DNA of 64,000 bases from Luscinia megarhynchos (Eukaryota; Chordata; Aves; Passeriformes; Turdidae). The notes under the pieces are model-generated. The model was not told the DNA's origin, did no database searches, and worked only from the letters and a program-made list of their open reading frames with translations. Made by a program: the position numbers and the translations under genes. Below, in pieces: positions 1-13,073 of the stretch. The DNA lies in contig CM067588.1 in the NCBI GenBank assembly GCA_034336665.1, positions 5,830,655 through 5,894,654 on the forward strand, read 5' to 3'. Position 1 is the stretch's first letter, and each line of letters begins with the position of its first letter.

Positions 1-327
1 CTCCAGCAGAGCCCCCAGGCCGAGGGCTCCCATCAGAGGATGGCACAGCCCAGGGACCCCAGAGCAGCAAAGGCTCCTCACGAGCTCCAGCAGCGCCTCT
101 GGGCTTTTCCCCACCTTGGAAAGACAAACCAGCTCCTGGAAACAAAACAGCTCATCAGGGCTTCTGAAGGAGGACAGCACCCCCTGAGCAAACCCAAACC
201 CAAATCCCGGCTCCAGACTGGTCCTGCAGGCATCCAAAATGAGCTTCAGCTCCAAGGAAGAGCTCAGCACCACATGGAGCTGAGTTTCCCCATCAGCTCA
301 GGACAAGCACAGCACAGGTGGGAGGAA

Positions 328-510
328 GGAAAGGAAAAGGGAAAAGAAGGAAAAGGAAAAGGAAAAGGAAAAGGAAAAGGAAAAGGAAAAGGAAAAGGAA
401 AAGGAAAAGGAAAAGGAAAAGGAAAAGGAAAAGGAAAAGGAAAAGGAAAAGGAAAAGGAAAAGGAAAAGGAAAAGGAAAAGGAAAAGGAAAAGGAAAAGG
501 AAAAGGAAAA
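328..510 (+). repeat. (GGAAAA)n simple repeat
   Basis: About 26 nearly perfect copies of the hexamer GGAAAA form a pure purine strand of roughly 180 bp. The unit is a multiple of three and has no stop, so Gly-Lys, Lys-Arg and Phe-Pro reading frames run through it. These are artefacts of the repeat. Confidence 0.97.
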
Positions 511-2478
511 GAGACAGCTCTGGAGCAGGGCAGGGCTGGAGCTCCCACGCTCACGTTCCCCCTCTGTCCTCAGGCACCTCTGATTCAGTCTCACCACCTC
601 CTCCTGGGATGATGCTCCATGAGTCACAACAGGTTGGAAAAGGAAGCTCCCTCCTCCCCTGGCAGGCAGGAGGTCCCTGAGGACACTGTCCCATGTCCCT
701 CCTGTGCCACTGTCCCTCCTCCAGCCCCAAATGCTGCTGCCCCTCAGCGAGCCAAGCCCACTCAGATGGGCCAGATTTCCCTGTCCAAGGGGGAAAACTC
801 ACCTCCCAGGGCAATTCCCATGGGAAGCAAGGATCAGGCTCACGCTGGGGTGTTGAGCTGTCCGTTTTCCAGGGCTGTCCCAGGCACTCCAGCTGCCCTT
901 GCAGACAGCGTGGTTTTATTTCTGTGTGTATTTTGATCCCACCCGATTCTCCTCAGTCCTCAGCAGAACAGCACAGGGACCTGCAGGGGTGTACCCAGAC
1001 CCCAAACCACCCCCAGGAGCTCCCCTCTGGGAGTTAAAATAAACTCTTCTTGAGCTGCAGTAAGAATGAACCTACAGCAAAGAGGGGCAGGCTGTGATTC
1101 CCCCAAATGATCAGCAGGGAAGCAAAGCAGAGCTTCCCCCTGCCTGGATCACACACCACAGGCTTTGGATTCCCTGACCCGGCCAGCACAGGACAAGGAG
1201 CATTTTTTCCTAATAAAGCAAAAGGGTTTCTCTTCAAAGGATTTTCCTCTTCTAATCTCTCCCTGCAAACTCGCTGCCAACTGGTGTCAGCTGCTTTACA
1301 CATTTGTAGGGCTGGAAGCTTTGCACAGGCTGCTCCCACCTCTCCCTGGACTGAGCTGAGCCTGGAATGCCAGAAATATTTGGGGAGCCCCACAGGTAAG
1401 GAGGCCAAAGCTGCCCCAGGCCCTGCCAGACACAGCTGGGAGGGAGAGGGCAGCAGAAGGACGTGGGAGCAGCAGAGCTTGGTTCCGCTTTTGGTGTTTA
1501 TGAGCAACAAAAGAGAAATAAAATCACGAGTCCCAGAGCCCCCAAGAGGAATTGTGTTACCAAACAGAGGGAAATTCATGGTTGAACCACAAGGCAGTAA
1601 CAATTAAAGGTGCAGCTCAGGAAGCCTCCCCCACATCGCCGTGGCTCTTACACAAACCTTTACATTAACCCCATCCCCGCTGCTCACACCCACCTCCACC
1701 CGCTGCCCTGGGACGGGACTTGCCCAAGCTGGGGCTCGTTCCTGCTCTGCCCACGCCCAAGGAGCCACAGGAAGAGTCTGAAGCCCCAGCTGAAGAGGTG
1801 AAAGCCTCATCCTCACGTTTGTTTTGCCCGGGGAAAGGCGGAGAGCAGAGTCCGGGGAGGAGCCGTGCGTGGGTCCTGCCCGCAGCATCCCCGTCCTGCC
1901 AGCCCGGGATGGGGAGCTCTGCTCCCTGGGATGCTGCCTGGAGAGGGGAACGCTGCTTTCTGCTGGAGGTGCCTTCATCCAAGCTGGTGTGCAAGGCAGC
2001 ACCAGCATCAGCACCACCTTGAGAGGGATGCCAGAGCCAGGGGGACACCAAGGCTCCGAGCACAGCCAGCTCCATCCTCCACGTTCGCTCGCTCTGGGGA
2101 AAACAGGATGGCTGGAGAAAGGATCCCAGCGAGGCAGGAGGATTGAGATTGGACAGAGCAAGGCAGGAGAGGCAGACACGAGCTGGCACACGCACGCTCG
2201 AGCTGCTCAGCCACATCCTCCCAGCCTGAATGATCCCAGCGCTGCGAGCGACACCCGGAGCACGGCGAGCCCGGGGAGAGCCTGCCCACCTCACAGCAGC
2301 CAGGCAGGCAGGAGGAGGCTGCCTGAGCCAGGGCAGAGCTGAGAGCCCTGCCAGGAGCAGCTGGGGGGAGGCAGATGTTGCAATGGGGCGGAGGAAGGAG
2401 ATGGGGCGAGGGAAGAGGCAGATCTTACACGGCGCTTGCACAAGGGGCCCCGCTCGCTGCCAGCATTGCACAAGGCCT

Positions 2479-4078
2479 GGTTCCCTGTGCCCAGCTCCCT
2501 GTGCCCAGCTCCCTGTGCCCATCTCCCCGTGCCCAGCTCCCCATCGCTCCCCTGTGCCCCAGCTCCCTGTGCCCCATCTCCCCTGTGCCCCAGCTCCCCT
2601 GTGCCCAGCTCCCTGTGCTCCCTGTGCCCAGCTCCCTGTGCCCCAGCTCCCCTGTGCCCCATCTCCCCTGTGCCCCAGCTCCCCTGTGCCCCAGCTCCCT
2701 GTGCCCCAGCTCCCTGTGCCCCAGCTCTGTGCCCAGCTCCCCTGTGCCCATCTCCCTGTGCCCCATCTCCCCTGTGCCCCAGCTCCCCTGTGCCCCAGCT
2801 CCCTGTGCCCCAGCTCCCCTGTGCTCCCTGTGCCCCATCTCCTGTGCCCCATCTCCCCTGTGCCCCATCTCCCCTGTGCCCCATCTCCCCTGTGCTCCTA
2901 TCTCCCTGTGCCCCAGCTCCCCTGTGCCCCCAGCTCCCCTGTGCCCCAGCTCCCCTGTGCCCCATCTCCCCTGTGCCCCCATCTCCCTGTGCTCCATCTC
3001 CCCTGTGCTCCATCTCCCCTGTGCCCCATCTCCCCTGTGCTCCATCTCCCCCTGTGCCCCATCTCCCTGTGCCCCATCTCCCCTGTGCCCCCATCTCCCC
3101 TGTGCCCCATCTCCCCTGTGCCCCATCTCCCCTGTGCTCCATCTCCCCTGTGCTCCATCTCCCTGTGCCCCAGCTCCCTGTGCCCCAGCTCCCTGTGCTC
3201 CATCTCCCTGTGCCCCAGCTCCCTGTGCCCCAGCTCCCTGTGCTCCAGCTCCCCTGTGCTTCCAGCTCCCCCTGTGCCCCCAGCTCCCCTGTGCCCCCAG
3301 CTCCCTGTGCTCCACCCCCATCTCCCCTGTGCTCCATCTCCCCTGTGCCCCATCTCCCCTGTGCTCCATCTCCCCCTGTGCCCATCTCCCCTGTGCTCCA
3401 TCTCTGTGCCCCAGCTCCCTGTGCCCCAGCTCCCTGTGCCCCCAGCTCCCCTGTGCTCCATCTCCCCTGTGCCCCAGCTCCCCATCTCCCCTGTGTCCCA
3501 TCTCCCCCATCTCCCTGTGCTCCATCTCCCCTGTGCCCAGCTCCCTGTGCTCCATCCCCCCATCTCCCCTGTGCTCCAGCTCCCCTGTGCCCCAGCTCCC
3601 CTGTGCCCCAGCTCCCAGCTCCCCTGTGCATCTCCCCCTGTGCTCCATCTCCCCTGTGCTCCATCTCCCTGTGCCCCAGCTCCCTGTGCCCCAGCTCCCC
3701 TGTGCCCCATCTCCCCTGTGCTCCATCTCCCTGTGCTCCATCTCCCCCTGTGCTCCAGCTCCCCTGTGCCCCATCTCCCCGTGCCCCATCTCCCCTGTGC
3801 TCCATCTCCCCTGTGCTCCATCTCCCTGTGCCCCAGCTCCCCTGTGCCCCAGCTCCCCTGTGCCCCAGCTCCCCTGTGCTCCAGCTCCCTGTGCTCCAGC
3901 TTCCCCATCTCCCTGTGCCCCCAGCTCCCCTGTGCCCAGCTCCCTGTGCTCCATCCCCCCATCTCCCCTGTGCCCAGCTCCCCTGTGCCCCAGCTCCCCT
4001 GTGCTCCATCTCCCCTGTCCCCCTGTGCTCCATCTCCCTGTTCCCCATCTCCCCAGCTCCTGTGCTCCCTCTCCCCTG
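2479..4078 (+). repeat. 1.6-kb C-rich 16-17-bp minisatellite
   Basis: Around 95-100 tandem copies of a 15-17-bp unit, consensus CCCCTGTGCCCCAGCTC. It has two recurrent variant positions: GTGCCC or GTGCTC, and CAGCTC or CATCTC. The plus strand is almost free of G outside the GTG and AGC positions. No frame contains a stop, so several overlapping open frames of 400-640 codons appear on both strands. They encode only repeats such as SPLCP or GAQGSWG and are not genes. Confidence 0.97.
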
Positions 4079-4719
4079 CCCATGAGGGTCCCTGCTCAGG
4101 ACCCCCCACTCACATCCCCCCTGCCCAGGGCATCTGCTGAGCATTTCCTTGCCCCTCTCTCCCCCTGTGACAGATGCAGCAGCTATTCAGCCTTTTCAGG
4201 CAGCAACAAAAGCCTCTCGAGGCACACAAAGGCGAGGAGCAGAAGAGAGGCCTGGCTTTAAATAAGAGCCACCTGCCAGGGGCCCGTGCCCCCCGTGCTG
4301 CAGAGCCAATTTCCCAGCAGCAAAAACGTTCTGGAGATGAAGAGTCTAAGTGAGTATCGAGGAGCAGCACCCTGGATGATGAGGGAAGGTCCCAGCATGG
4401 GGGAGGCACTGGAGGGAGGAGATGGAGGTGGGTGGGAAGGGGCTGCAAAACTCACAGGAAAAAGTCAGAGCAGGTAAATGCAACAAGGCAGCAGCACGAA
4501 GCATCCCTGCTGACTCACACCCAGCAACAGGCTGGGGCTGGTGTTTAAAGGAGAGAAATAATGAGTGTCAGCTTCATTTATCCCAGAAAAACAAAATTAG
4601 GGGCTTATTCAGTCCCATGTTTTTGTTTTGGGAGCCTCCTCTTCCTTCCAGCCCTCCCAGTACTGGGCTTGGCTGACTCAGGTGATGCTCAGGCGATGCT
4701 CATCTCTCCAGGAGGCACC

Positions 4720-4918
4720 AGGGGCAGGGACAGGGACAGGGACAGGGGCAGGAGGAGGAGCAGGGACAGGGGCAGGGGCAGGGACAGGGGCAGGAGCAGG
4801 AACAGGGGCAGGAGAAGGGGCAGGAGAAGGGGCAGGAGAAGGGGACAAGGGCAGGAGGAGCAGGAACAGAAGCAGGAACAGGGGCAGGAGCAGGAGAAGG
4901 GGCAGGAGCAGGAGCAGC
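4720..4918 (+). repeat. GGGCAG/GGACAG hexamer repeat
   Basis: About 200 bp of imperfect six-base units (GGGGCA, GGGACA, GGAGCA, GGAGAA) on a nearly all-purine plus strand. It gives rise to Arg-Gly and Pro-Val-Pro-Ala pseudo-frames and is interpreted as a simple repeat. Confidence 0.93.
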
Positions 4919-7847
4919 CCAGGCACGAGCCACGGGCACAGGGTCCCTTGTCCTGCTGTGCCACATCTGGCTGTGGTGACAGAGCCACCACCCTGCCAGG
5001 ACCTCTCTGTGAATCCCACAGGGACAAATGGGGTCACAACGGCCAAAATGCTCCATCCCATCCCTTCCCTTCCTAAAGACAACCAAGACATCACTGCTCA
5101 CCAGGAGCCACAGCAGGGTCAGAGCAGGCAGACACCCTTGGGGCCAGAAGCTCCAGCCCAGCCCTGCATGCAGCTCAGATGTTCTCTGTAACCAAAGCCC
5201 TGATCCCACCCAGCCCTGCTGCCTCTGCCAGGTGGTTTATCCACACCACACAAAGTGAAAGGAACACCAGGAGCCATGGGAAGGGCAGAGATCTTCCCAG
5301 CCACAGCTGGTTCTGCTGCACACACACCTTCACCTTGCAGCTCCTGCAGAGCTGAGGGCTGGGTCAGCTCCTCCTCCCAGCCCCTCTCCTTGCCAGCCTT
5401 GCTATCCGAGCTGACAGCACCAATGGAAAAGCACACAAGTGCTTTTATGATGGGAAGTGGTTGATATTTGCAGGTGTGATTAATACCGAAGTAAACACTG
5501 ATGTAAACCATTAACTCAGGCCTGACCTCTGTCCTTTGTGCTCCCCTCCCACAGGCAGAGCCTGAGAAAACCCCTTCTCAGCAGCCCTGCACCCACAGCC
5601 AGGGGACACAGAGCACCCAGAGCATCTCTCTGTGTCCCCACCAGCCCTGCCTGACCCCACATCACTCCCATCCCAGGGACAGCTCTGGATTCCCCACACC
5701 TACATCCCAGAACTGCTTCTCTTCTTGGACGTGCCCACCCATCCCCTGAGCGTTTCAGCTGGAAGTGATTTTGGGGAGAGGCCCAGCCCCACGCCTGCAA
5801 GAGGAGCAGCCCTGCCAGAAGCAGCCCCACAACACTCACAGCTTCCCAGCACCTCCTGGGCTTGAGCTCTGCCCAAAAATGAAATTTCTCAGGGCTCAGC
5901 CCAGGGGCAGGACAGAGGAGAGGCTGCCCCCCCCAGCACAGGATCCTCTCAACACAGGGCAGCACAAAGAAACACACGGATTGTAAAGAAAGGAAAAAAC
6001 CCAAACTGGAGCACAAAGCTGCACCGAGGCCAGCCCCTCCTGCAGTGCCCCTGGCCCTGGCCCTGGCAGCAGGATGGCCTCAGGACGTTTGTGCCAGCCT
6101 GGGGAGGGTTCCACTGACGCAGCCCCGAAGCTCGTGGTGACGCCAGCAGCGTTTTGCATCACCCTGTCCTTCCTCAGCTGTTTATTTAACACAGTTTCAG
6201 CCCTGCCACGGGCTCTGCCAACAGCAGGGCACAGCAAACACCTGGCTGAGACAAGCCAAGATGTGCAGCCCAGCTCTGCAGCTGAGCAGTGCCAGGGGCT
6301 GCAACCACCAAAAAGCTCAGCAGGCACCACTGGAGGCTGCCAGAGTGCTGGGAGCAGGAAAGGGCCAGGAGCAGCTCAGGGGTTTCATAACAGGGCTTTG
6401 TCTGTGCAGGTGCTCAGCCCTGCAGCCACCAACAGCCCTGTTCTTCCTCCTCCTCATCCTCCTCATCCTCCTGCTCCCCTCACAGGGCACAGCAAACTCC
6501 AACCTCTGTCACCACCCTGGCCAGGGCAGGGAGAGCAGCAATGTGTGTCAGGAGAGGGGATGGCAATGCAGGACAAGAGGGGATTGCAGCCCCTGGGTGA
6601 CCCAGAGCTGGCCGGGGCACACATCCCCACCAGCCTCTCCTCTGCCATCCCCCAAACACCCGAGGCTGTCCCTGCCCCACAGGCTGCTCTCCTCTGCTCC
6701 TGCCATCACACTGAGTTGCACAAGCCCAGCAGGACCTGCAGAAGAGCAGCTGGAAACCCCTGTTGGCCATGAGCACAAAAGGATGAAGAGCAAACAGCGC
6801 CCAGCCCCGAGCCCCAGCACCACTGGTGCACCCCACTCTGCCCACACCAGCCAGCATTTCAGGGGAAACCCTGGGCTCTGAGGCCAGGGCTCTGAAAACC
6901 TGAGAGCCTCCAGCCAGCCCAGGAGCCCAGCAGGGCACTCCCCCTCCAGCCAGCAGGAAAACACAGTTGTGTTTCTATTTTAGAAAAAGCCCTTCTCTGC
7001 ATCCTGCTGGCACCACATGAAAGCTGTGGCTATTCTCAGCTCCTCAGGCAGCCCCAGAGCCCCCAGGGCACCTGTTGGCAGCAGCAGCCCCGGAGTGGGG
7101 AGGTCTGGGGAGCTGCAGTGTCCCATCACCTCCAAACCTCAGCCAAAACTCACTGGGAAGTGCAAAAATACCAGAGGGGAAATTTCCCCCCTGTTGTTGT
7201 TGCAAAGAGTCACTGAGCCAGGGAGGGGTCTGGGATAAAAGGAACCCTAAAGATGATCCCGTTCCAGCTCCCTGCACTGGAGCAGGCTGCTCAGAGCCCC
7301 AGCAGAGGCTCTGTGCTCTCACATCTCTCCAACACACAGCAAAACCACGTGTGAAAAATGCCCAGGAAGGAGTCACTGCTCCTGCCACGGATGCTCAGCA
7401 CCCCACTGCCTGACAGTGCTTGCCAGCAGGCTTCTTGATTTCCTCCCAAATCCCACAGGCAGCAAAGTGCTTTGGACTCATTTCCCTGCTGGATTAAAAC
7501 TAGAGGGGATAAAAGGATAAATGCACGGATATTTAAACAAACTAACAGAAAAATCTCCTCCTGCAGCTACTGCTGCTCCCCTGGCACACAGCCTGGCTTC
7601 CTTGGGCACTGCCATACCCAGTTTTAAAAAGAAAGCTCTCCCTGAGGCAGCCCCATGCCAGGGCAGCAGGACCCTGGGCAGGGGTGAGCAGGGGCAGCCG
7701 CTCCTCGGGGTCAGCCCAGGGCTCCTGGGCCCTGCTTTGGAGCAATTTCAGCTTTTTTCAATCCCACTTATTCACGAGAAGAGCTGGGGGAAGCCAAAGA
7801 GCAGACAGGGCAGCCTTTGTGTGGCTGGGCAGCCCCCACATCCCCCC

Positions 7848-8432
7848 AGCAGCCCTGGGACAGCCCAGAGAGACACCCCAAAGGGGCTGGGACAGCCCCC
7901 CAGAGAGACACCCCAAAAGGGCTGAGCCCCCTTTCCTGACACACACAGGCTGCAGAGACACCCCAAAGGGGCTGAGCCCCCTCTCCTGACACACACACCC
8001 TGCAGAGACACCCCAAAGAGCTGCAGAGACACCCCAAAAGGGCTGGGACAGCCCCAGAGGCTGCAGAGACACCCCAAAGGGCTGCAGAGACACCCCAAAA
8101 GGGCTGAGCCCCATTTCCTGACACTCACAAGCTGCAGAGACACCCCAAAGGGGCTGAGACCCATCTCCTGACACACACAGCCTGCAGAGACACCCCAAAG
8201 GGGCTGGGATAGCCCCAGAGAGGCTGCAGAGACACCCCAAAAGGGCTGGGACAGCCCCAGAGGCTGCAGAGACACCCCAAAAGAGCTGAGCCCCATTTCC
8301 TGACACTCACAAGCTGCAGAGACACCCCAAAGGGGCTGAGACCCTCTCCTGACACACACAGGCTGCAAGACACCCCAAAGGGCTGCAGAGACACCCCAAA
8401 GGGGCTGAGCCCCTCTCCTGACACACAGGGAG
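7848..8432 (+). repeat. Minisatellite with GAGACACCCCAAAAGGGGCTG core
   Basis: About fourteen copies of a core that reads AGAGACACCCCAAAGGGGCT. The cores are separated by one of two linkers: a short one (GGGACAGCCCC) or a longer one carrying CCTGACACACACAGGCTGC. The alternation of short and long linkers gives unit lengths of about 27-55 bp. No coding function is implied by the open frames on the minus strand. Confidence 0.92.
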
Positions 8433-10521
8433 AAATGAAGCCTTGGGCAGCCCCTGTGGATCAGCCCCTGGCCCAGCTCTCACACAGGGTGAGGCTTTTC
8501 CTGGATTGCATCCCAGGGGCTGCAGGATCCAGGGGCCCAGGGATGGTCAGCAGCCACTGAACCCCTGCAAGCATCAGCAGCGTGCCCCAGGCCTGCAGGG
8601 ACATCTGCCTGGCTGTTTCAGGGAATGTCTGAGGAGAAGGAAGCATGACAGGAGTGTTTGGTTAAAGCCAGAGGTGCCTGACCCGCTCAGAGCACGCTGC
8701 CCTTGCTGCCAGAGCCTGGCACAGCTGAGCTCAGGGGATGCTCTGAGCTGCCCAAACCCTCTCCTTGCTCAGAGCCCTTCCCAGAGCCCTGCCTGCCCTG
8801 CAGCTCCTCCAGGCAAGGCCAGAAATGGGAATATCCCCCCAAAATCCTGCCCTGAGGTACACAAACATCACCTGCCACAGCCCCCCCGACTGTGGCAGAG
8901 GCAGAAACCTCAGACCTGCTCCACAGCTCCCAAAAAAAGCAGCTCTGGCTCTCACCCAGCACCTACTGCTCAATGGCATCCAACATTTTAACCCACCCAG
9001 AACCTCCTCAGCATCTTCCTCACCAGCTTTCAGCACCTGTCTTCTTTTTGATTGATAACTGAGAGATTCATTCATCTCTCCCACTTTTTCTGCTCATGAA
9101 TTACTCAGAATACAGATTAGCTGCAGCATCAGAAACCAGCAGAAAATCCTGCATGGGAAAGTGCCAGCTAGAAATAAAACAAGTACAGCTGGGAAGCAGG
9201 GGAAACCAGGACATGCAGGGCTGGCTGTGCCCCCCAGCAGCAAGGAGCTGGGGAGTGGCACCTCCAGGACTCCCCCAAAAACCCCAGCAGGGACTCTGCT
9301 GAATGCCACCCCCACAGAACATCTCAGATTGTTCTTTCCTCACAAGAGATTGGAGTGTGAACCCCGAGGAGGAAGGAGCAGGGTGGGAGGGATGGAGAGG
9401 AGAGGCCAGAACTGCACACCAGCAGCAGGGTCACTCCTTGGGGGACACTGGGGACAAAAGCAAAGGGCTCCCCAAGCTCTTCCAAGCTCCAAGATGTTTC
9501 TCTCCAGGAGCCTGGGCAGGCATCCAGCAGGGCTGCAGCACCTCCAGGCTGCCCAAAACAGCCCTGTCCCTGTGCCAGCACTGCCCTGCCCCAGGCATGG
9601 GAGGCACCCAGCCGAAAATGCCAAATTCACAGCCCTGATGACTTCCAGGAGATAACCTGGGTTCAAACTTCCTGGCAAACTCGCCCTTCCCAGCACAGCA
9701 GAGCCTCTTGCACAAGCTCTGCCTGCCCGGGGCTCTTTCTCTCAGCACAGGGGAAATGCCCAGCAGGAGCAGAGAGGCACAGCAGAGCCCCCAGGGCCGT
9801 GGTGACAGCAGGTGACACCCACAGTGGCTCCTGCAGCCCCTCTAAAAAAAGTGGGAATAGAACAAGTTGAAGTTGGAGATGCCATAAAGATCATTTGCTG
9901 CCTTGAAAAGGATTACAGCAACAAGACACTCTCTTGCCTGGTGCAGGAAAGAGCAAGAAAGAGCAATTTATTAAATGAAGCTATTGCCTTAAATAAGGTA
10001 AAATACAGATAGAAAATTGGTCAGAGACACCTCTTCTCCCTGGCTGTCTCAGGGACCCTGCAGGTGTTTATCTCTGTAATGATTCTTTCTCTTGTGTTTG
10101 CAATAAAGAAGGAACCTCTAGCTTGGGAAAAATCCTGGCTGAGAAAGTTTCATGGTCTGAGACAAATACTTAGAACTTGAGAAAAAGGCCTGGCAGATTT
10201 TGCCCAGGCCTTCAGCAGTGCCCACAATCACTGCTGCTGGAATTGAAAACACATCCCTGCCACCAGACACCTCCCCTGCTCCTTATTTTATTTACTGCTT
10301 TTGTTAGGCCAAGCTGAAGATAACAGGCATTCTTTGGGGTTTGGTTGGCCCCTGATTGCATCAGCTTTTCCCCCACCCAGTGCAGAGAACCGAGATTCCA
10401 CCACATTCCCAAAAACAGCCCTGGAGCAGCTCCCCGAGCACCTGCAGAGCTGCTGTTACTGGAACAGCCAAATTTCCACAGCAGCCCCAGCCACACTTCC
10501 CTGAAAACACACACCTGGCAA

Positions 10522-10960
10522 TGTGGGAGCCCAGAGTGTGCCCCTGGCTTCCTTGGGGGTCTCAAACCCCCCTGGTGAGGGATCCCAAAGACCCCTGAGT
10601 GAGACCCTGGTGTCTCAGGCACTGAATTCACACCCCTGGGGGAAATTACCAACACAGAGGGAATGGAAACAAGTTACCAAAATTAGTAAAGTGTAAATTA
10701 GGTTGTTAGAACGTAGATAAATAGACTTTTGGGAATGTTTGTGATAAGGGACACGTGGCCAAGATGGAGAATTTGGGGTGTGGATACCTCTTCCTTCTTC
10801 TGCTCCGTGCCATCCATGCTGGGTGACATGCTGGCACTGTCACATTGAATGGGTCAGAGCTGGACTGTTTAACAAAGTTGTATTGCATTGGAAAGTTGTT
10901 ATAAACATTTAGCAGGTAATTCAGACTATATGAGATCAGCCCTGGGCACAGAGACACCAG
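10522..10960 (+). mobile_element. Solo LTR-related copy 1 (sense, 3' boundary unclear)
   Basis: Starts with TGTGGGAGCCCAG like the other copies. It matches the LTR copies at 11200-11813 and 57839-58464 through the U3-like part (TTTGTGATAAGGGACACG and the GCTCCGTGCCATCCATGCTG stretch) down to about 10950. The sequence after that differs from the family. A possible terminal TGACA occurs at 11177-11181, so the element may really extend there as a subfamily with a different R/U5. The subfamily resembles the copy at 22074-22699. No matching target duplication was found. Confidence 0.75.
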
Positions 10961-11199
10961 AGGATGCTCCCGAAGCAGGAGATGCAGCCCTGGGAAAGGG
11001 ACAGCACAGAGCCCCAGCCTGCTGGGACACAGCTTTAGCCTGACTCAGAGTGAGGCACAAGTGACCCCAAACCTGCCTGTCCCCCAGCAGAGCTGGAGAG
11101 GTTGAGCTCAAATTCTGAGAGAATTCCATCTCACCCACCTGCAGCCAAGGACAGAAAGCAGCAAATTGAATTATGGTGACAAAGGACATGAATCCATCC

Positions 11200-11813
11200 T
11201 GTCACAGCCCGAGGTGTCCCCTCAGCCCTGAGCTCAGCTCTGGGCACACGCAGGGGTTTGAGCCCAGCTCTTTCCATGGGAGGCTGCAGGAGCTGTTCTG
11301 AGAGGTTTCCATGGCTGTTTATTCTCCCTCATCTCAGGATTGCTCTGCCCAGCTCACAGCTCTGCTCGCCAGACGTCCAGGGCAGAATCTGCCTGGCAGA
11401 GGCAGCACTGATCTTTTATACTCTAAATTACCTACTGGGGATTTACAATTATTTTCCAATACAAAACAACTTTGTTAAACAGTCCAGCTCTGACCCCATC
11501 CAATGTGACAGTGCCAGCATGTCACCCAGCATGGATGGCACGGAGCAGAAGGAGGAAGAGGTATCCACACCCCAAATTCTCCACCTTGGCCACGTGTCCC
11601 TTATCACAAACATTCCCAAAAGTCTATTTATCTACGTTCTAACAACCTAATTTACACTTTACTGATTTTGGTGGCTTGTTTCCATTCCCTCTGTGTTGGT
11701 AATTTCCCCCAGGGGTTGGAATTCACCAGGGTCTCACTCAGGGGTCTTTGAGACCCTCACCAGGGGGGTTTGAGACCCCCAAGGAGGCCAGGGGTACACC
11801 CTGGGCTCCCACA
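11200..11813 (-). mobile_element. Solo LTR copy 2 (antisense), with target duplication
   Basis: A 614-bp element, read on the minus strand, that begins TGTGGGAGCCC and ends GGGCTGTGACA, i.e. with the TG...CA ends of a retroviral LTR. It is bounded by the direct repeat CATCC (11195-11199 and 11814-11818). On the minus strand it carries a TATAAAA box and an AATAAA signal (complement at 11328-11333). No gag, pol or env sequence adjoins it, so it is a solo LTR. Target duplications in this family are 5-6 bp, which does not decide between ERVK-like and ERVL-like origin. Confidence 0.88.
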
Positions 11814-12216
11814 CATCCCTGCCCTGATCCCCAGCCCACAGCCAAGCTGGGTAAGGACACCAAGGGCAGAGCAGCAAAGCCCCAGCCTGGCTGGGCGCCC
11901 CAGGAACATTCAGATCTGGGTTTGTGCTTTGGACTTCAGCTCTGCTCGGGGCTGCACTGCAGGGCACAGCACCACGTGCAGCCCTGACGCCACCAGCCCG
12001 AATAATCCCATCACACATGACAGCAAGGGCTGTGCCAGCTGCACCCCTGAGCCACAGAGCTCACCTGCCCTCCCCTGGGGCACCTGGCACGGCACCCAGG
12101 GACCACGAGGAGATGCCACCGTCCTCCTGGGCAGCAGCACAGCGAAGATGGAGCCACAGGGGAGTTCCCAGAGTGCTCAGAGCAGATCCTGTGTCCCCCC
12201 AACCAGTGCCACTTTC

Positions 12217-12842
12217 TGTGGGAGCCCAGAGTGCTCCTCTGGCTGCCCTGGGAGGTTTGAGACCCCCCTGGCAGGGTCCCCAAAGACCCTCGAGTGAGAC
12301 CCTGGTGTCTCAGGGGCTGGATTCAGCTCCTTGGAACAATTTACCAACATTGAGAGAAGAAATGCAAGCTGCAAAAATAAACAGAGTGTAAATTAGACTG
12401 TTGGAATGTAGAATTAGCAGATTTCTAGAATGTTTGTGATGAGAGACACGTGGCCAAGATGGAGAATTTGGGGTGTGGATCCTCTTCCTCCTTCTGCTCC
12501 GTGCCATCCATGCTGGGTGACATGCTGGCACTGCCACATTGGGTGTGAACAAAGCTGGACCATGTTATAAGACTGAATTGTATTGGAAAATAATTGTAAA
12601 TCCCCAGTAGGTAATTTAGACTATAAAAGATCATTCCTGCCTCTGCCAGGCAGATTCTGCCCTGGACGTCTGGCGAGCAGAGCTGTGAGCTGGGCAGAGC
12701 AATCCTGAGATGAGGGAGAATAAACAGCCATGGAAACCTCTCAGAACAGCTCCTGCAGCCTCCCATGGAAAGAGCTGGGCTCAAACCCCTGCATGTGCTC
12801 AGAGGTGAGCTCAGGGCTGAGGGGACACCTCGGGCTGTGACA
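12217..12842 (+). mobile_element. Solo LTR copy 3 (sense), with target duplication
   Basis: A 626-bp LTR of the same family on the plus strand, TGTGGGAGCCC to GGGCTGTGACA. It is flanked by the perfect 6-bp direct repeat ACTTTC (12211-12216 and 12843-12848). An ACTATAAAAG promoter box and a GAGAATAAACAG polyadenylation signal are both present. It lies inverted to copy 2 about 400 bp away. Confidence 0.9.
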
Positions 12843-13073
12843 ACTTTCCATGTGACATTTCTGTGGCTCGCAGCATCTCCAGCAGAAGTTTTTGTTTCAG
12901 GTCATCTGAGGTCCAGCACCACTCAGGGACTGTCCCCTCCCCAGGCACAAAGGAGCTGCGAGTTAATGCAGCCATTCAACCTGGCAGCTGCTGCAATCCC
13001 CACCTCAAATTGGTTGCATCTTAAAAGGCTGAAATCTTTGAAATGACTCAGCCACGGGCTACAAAGGAAGAAC

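Noticed and set aside
2230..4261. Several overlapping frames of 400-636 codons on both strands
   Set aside because: They lie in the 16-17-bp array, are open in several frames at once and encode only the repeated unit; no start context, intron structure or protein similarity.
7848..8432. Regularly spaced repeats that might suggest a CRISPR array
   Set aside because: Eukaryotic context, no cas genes, and the spacers are themselves repeated; it is a minisatellite.
9812..10012. 66-codon frame rich in Lys/Ile in a locally AT-rich segment
   Set aside because: Isolated and antisense to MAPKAPK2, without splice sites or recognised similarity. The surrounding sequence (AATAAAG at about 10104) hints at an undefined LTR, but I could not find its ends.
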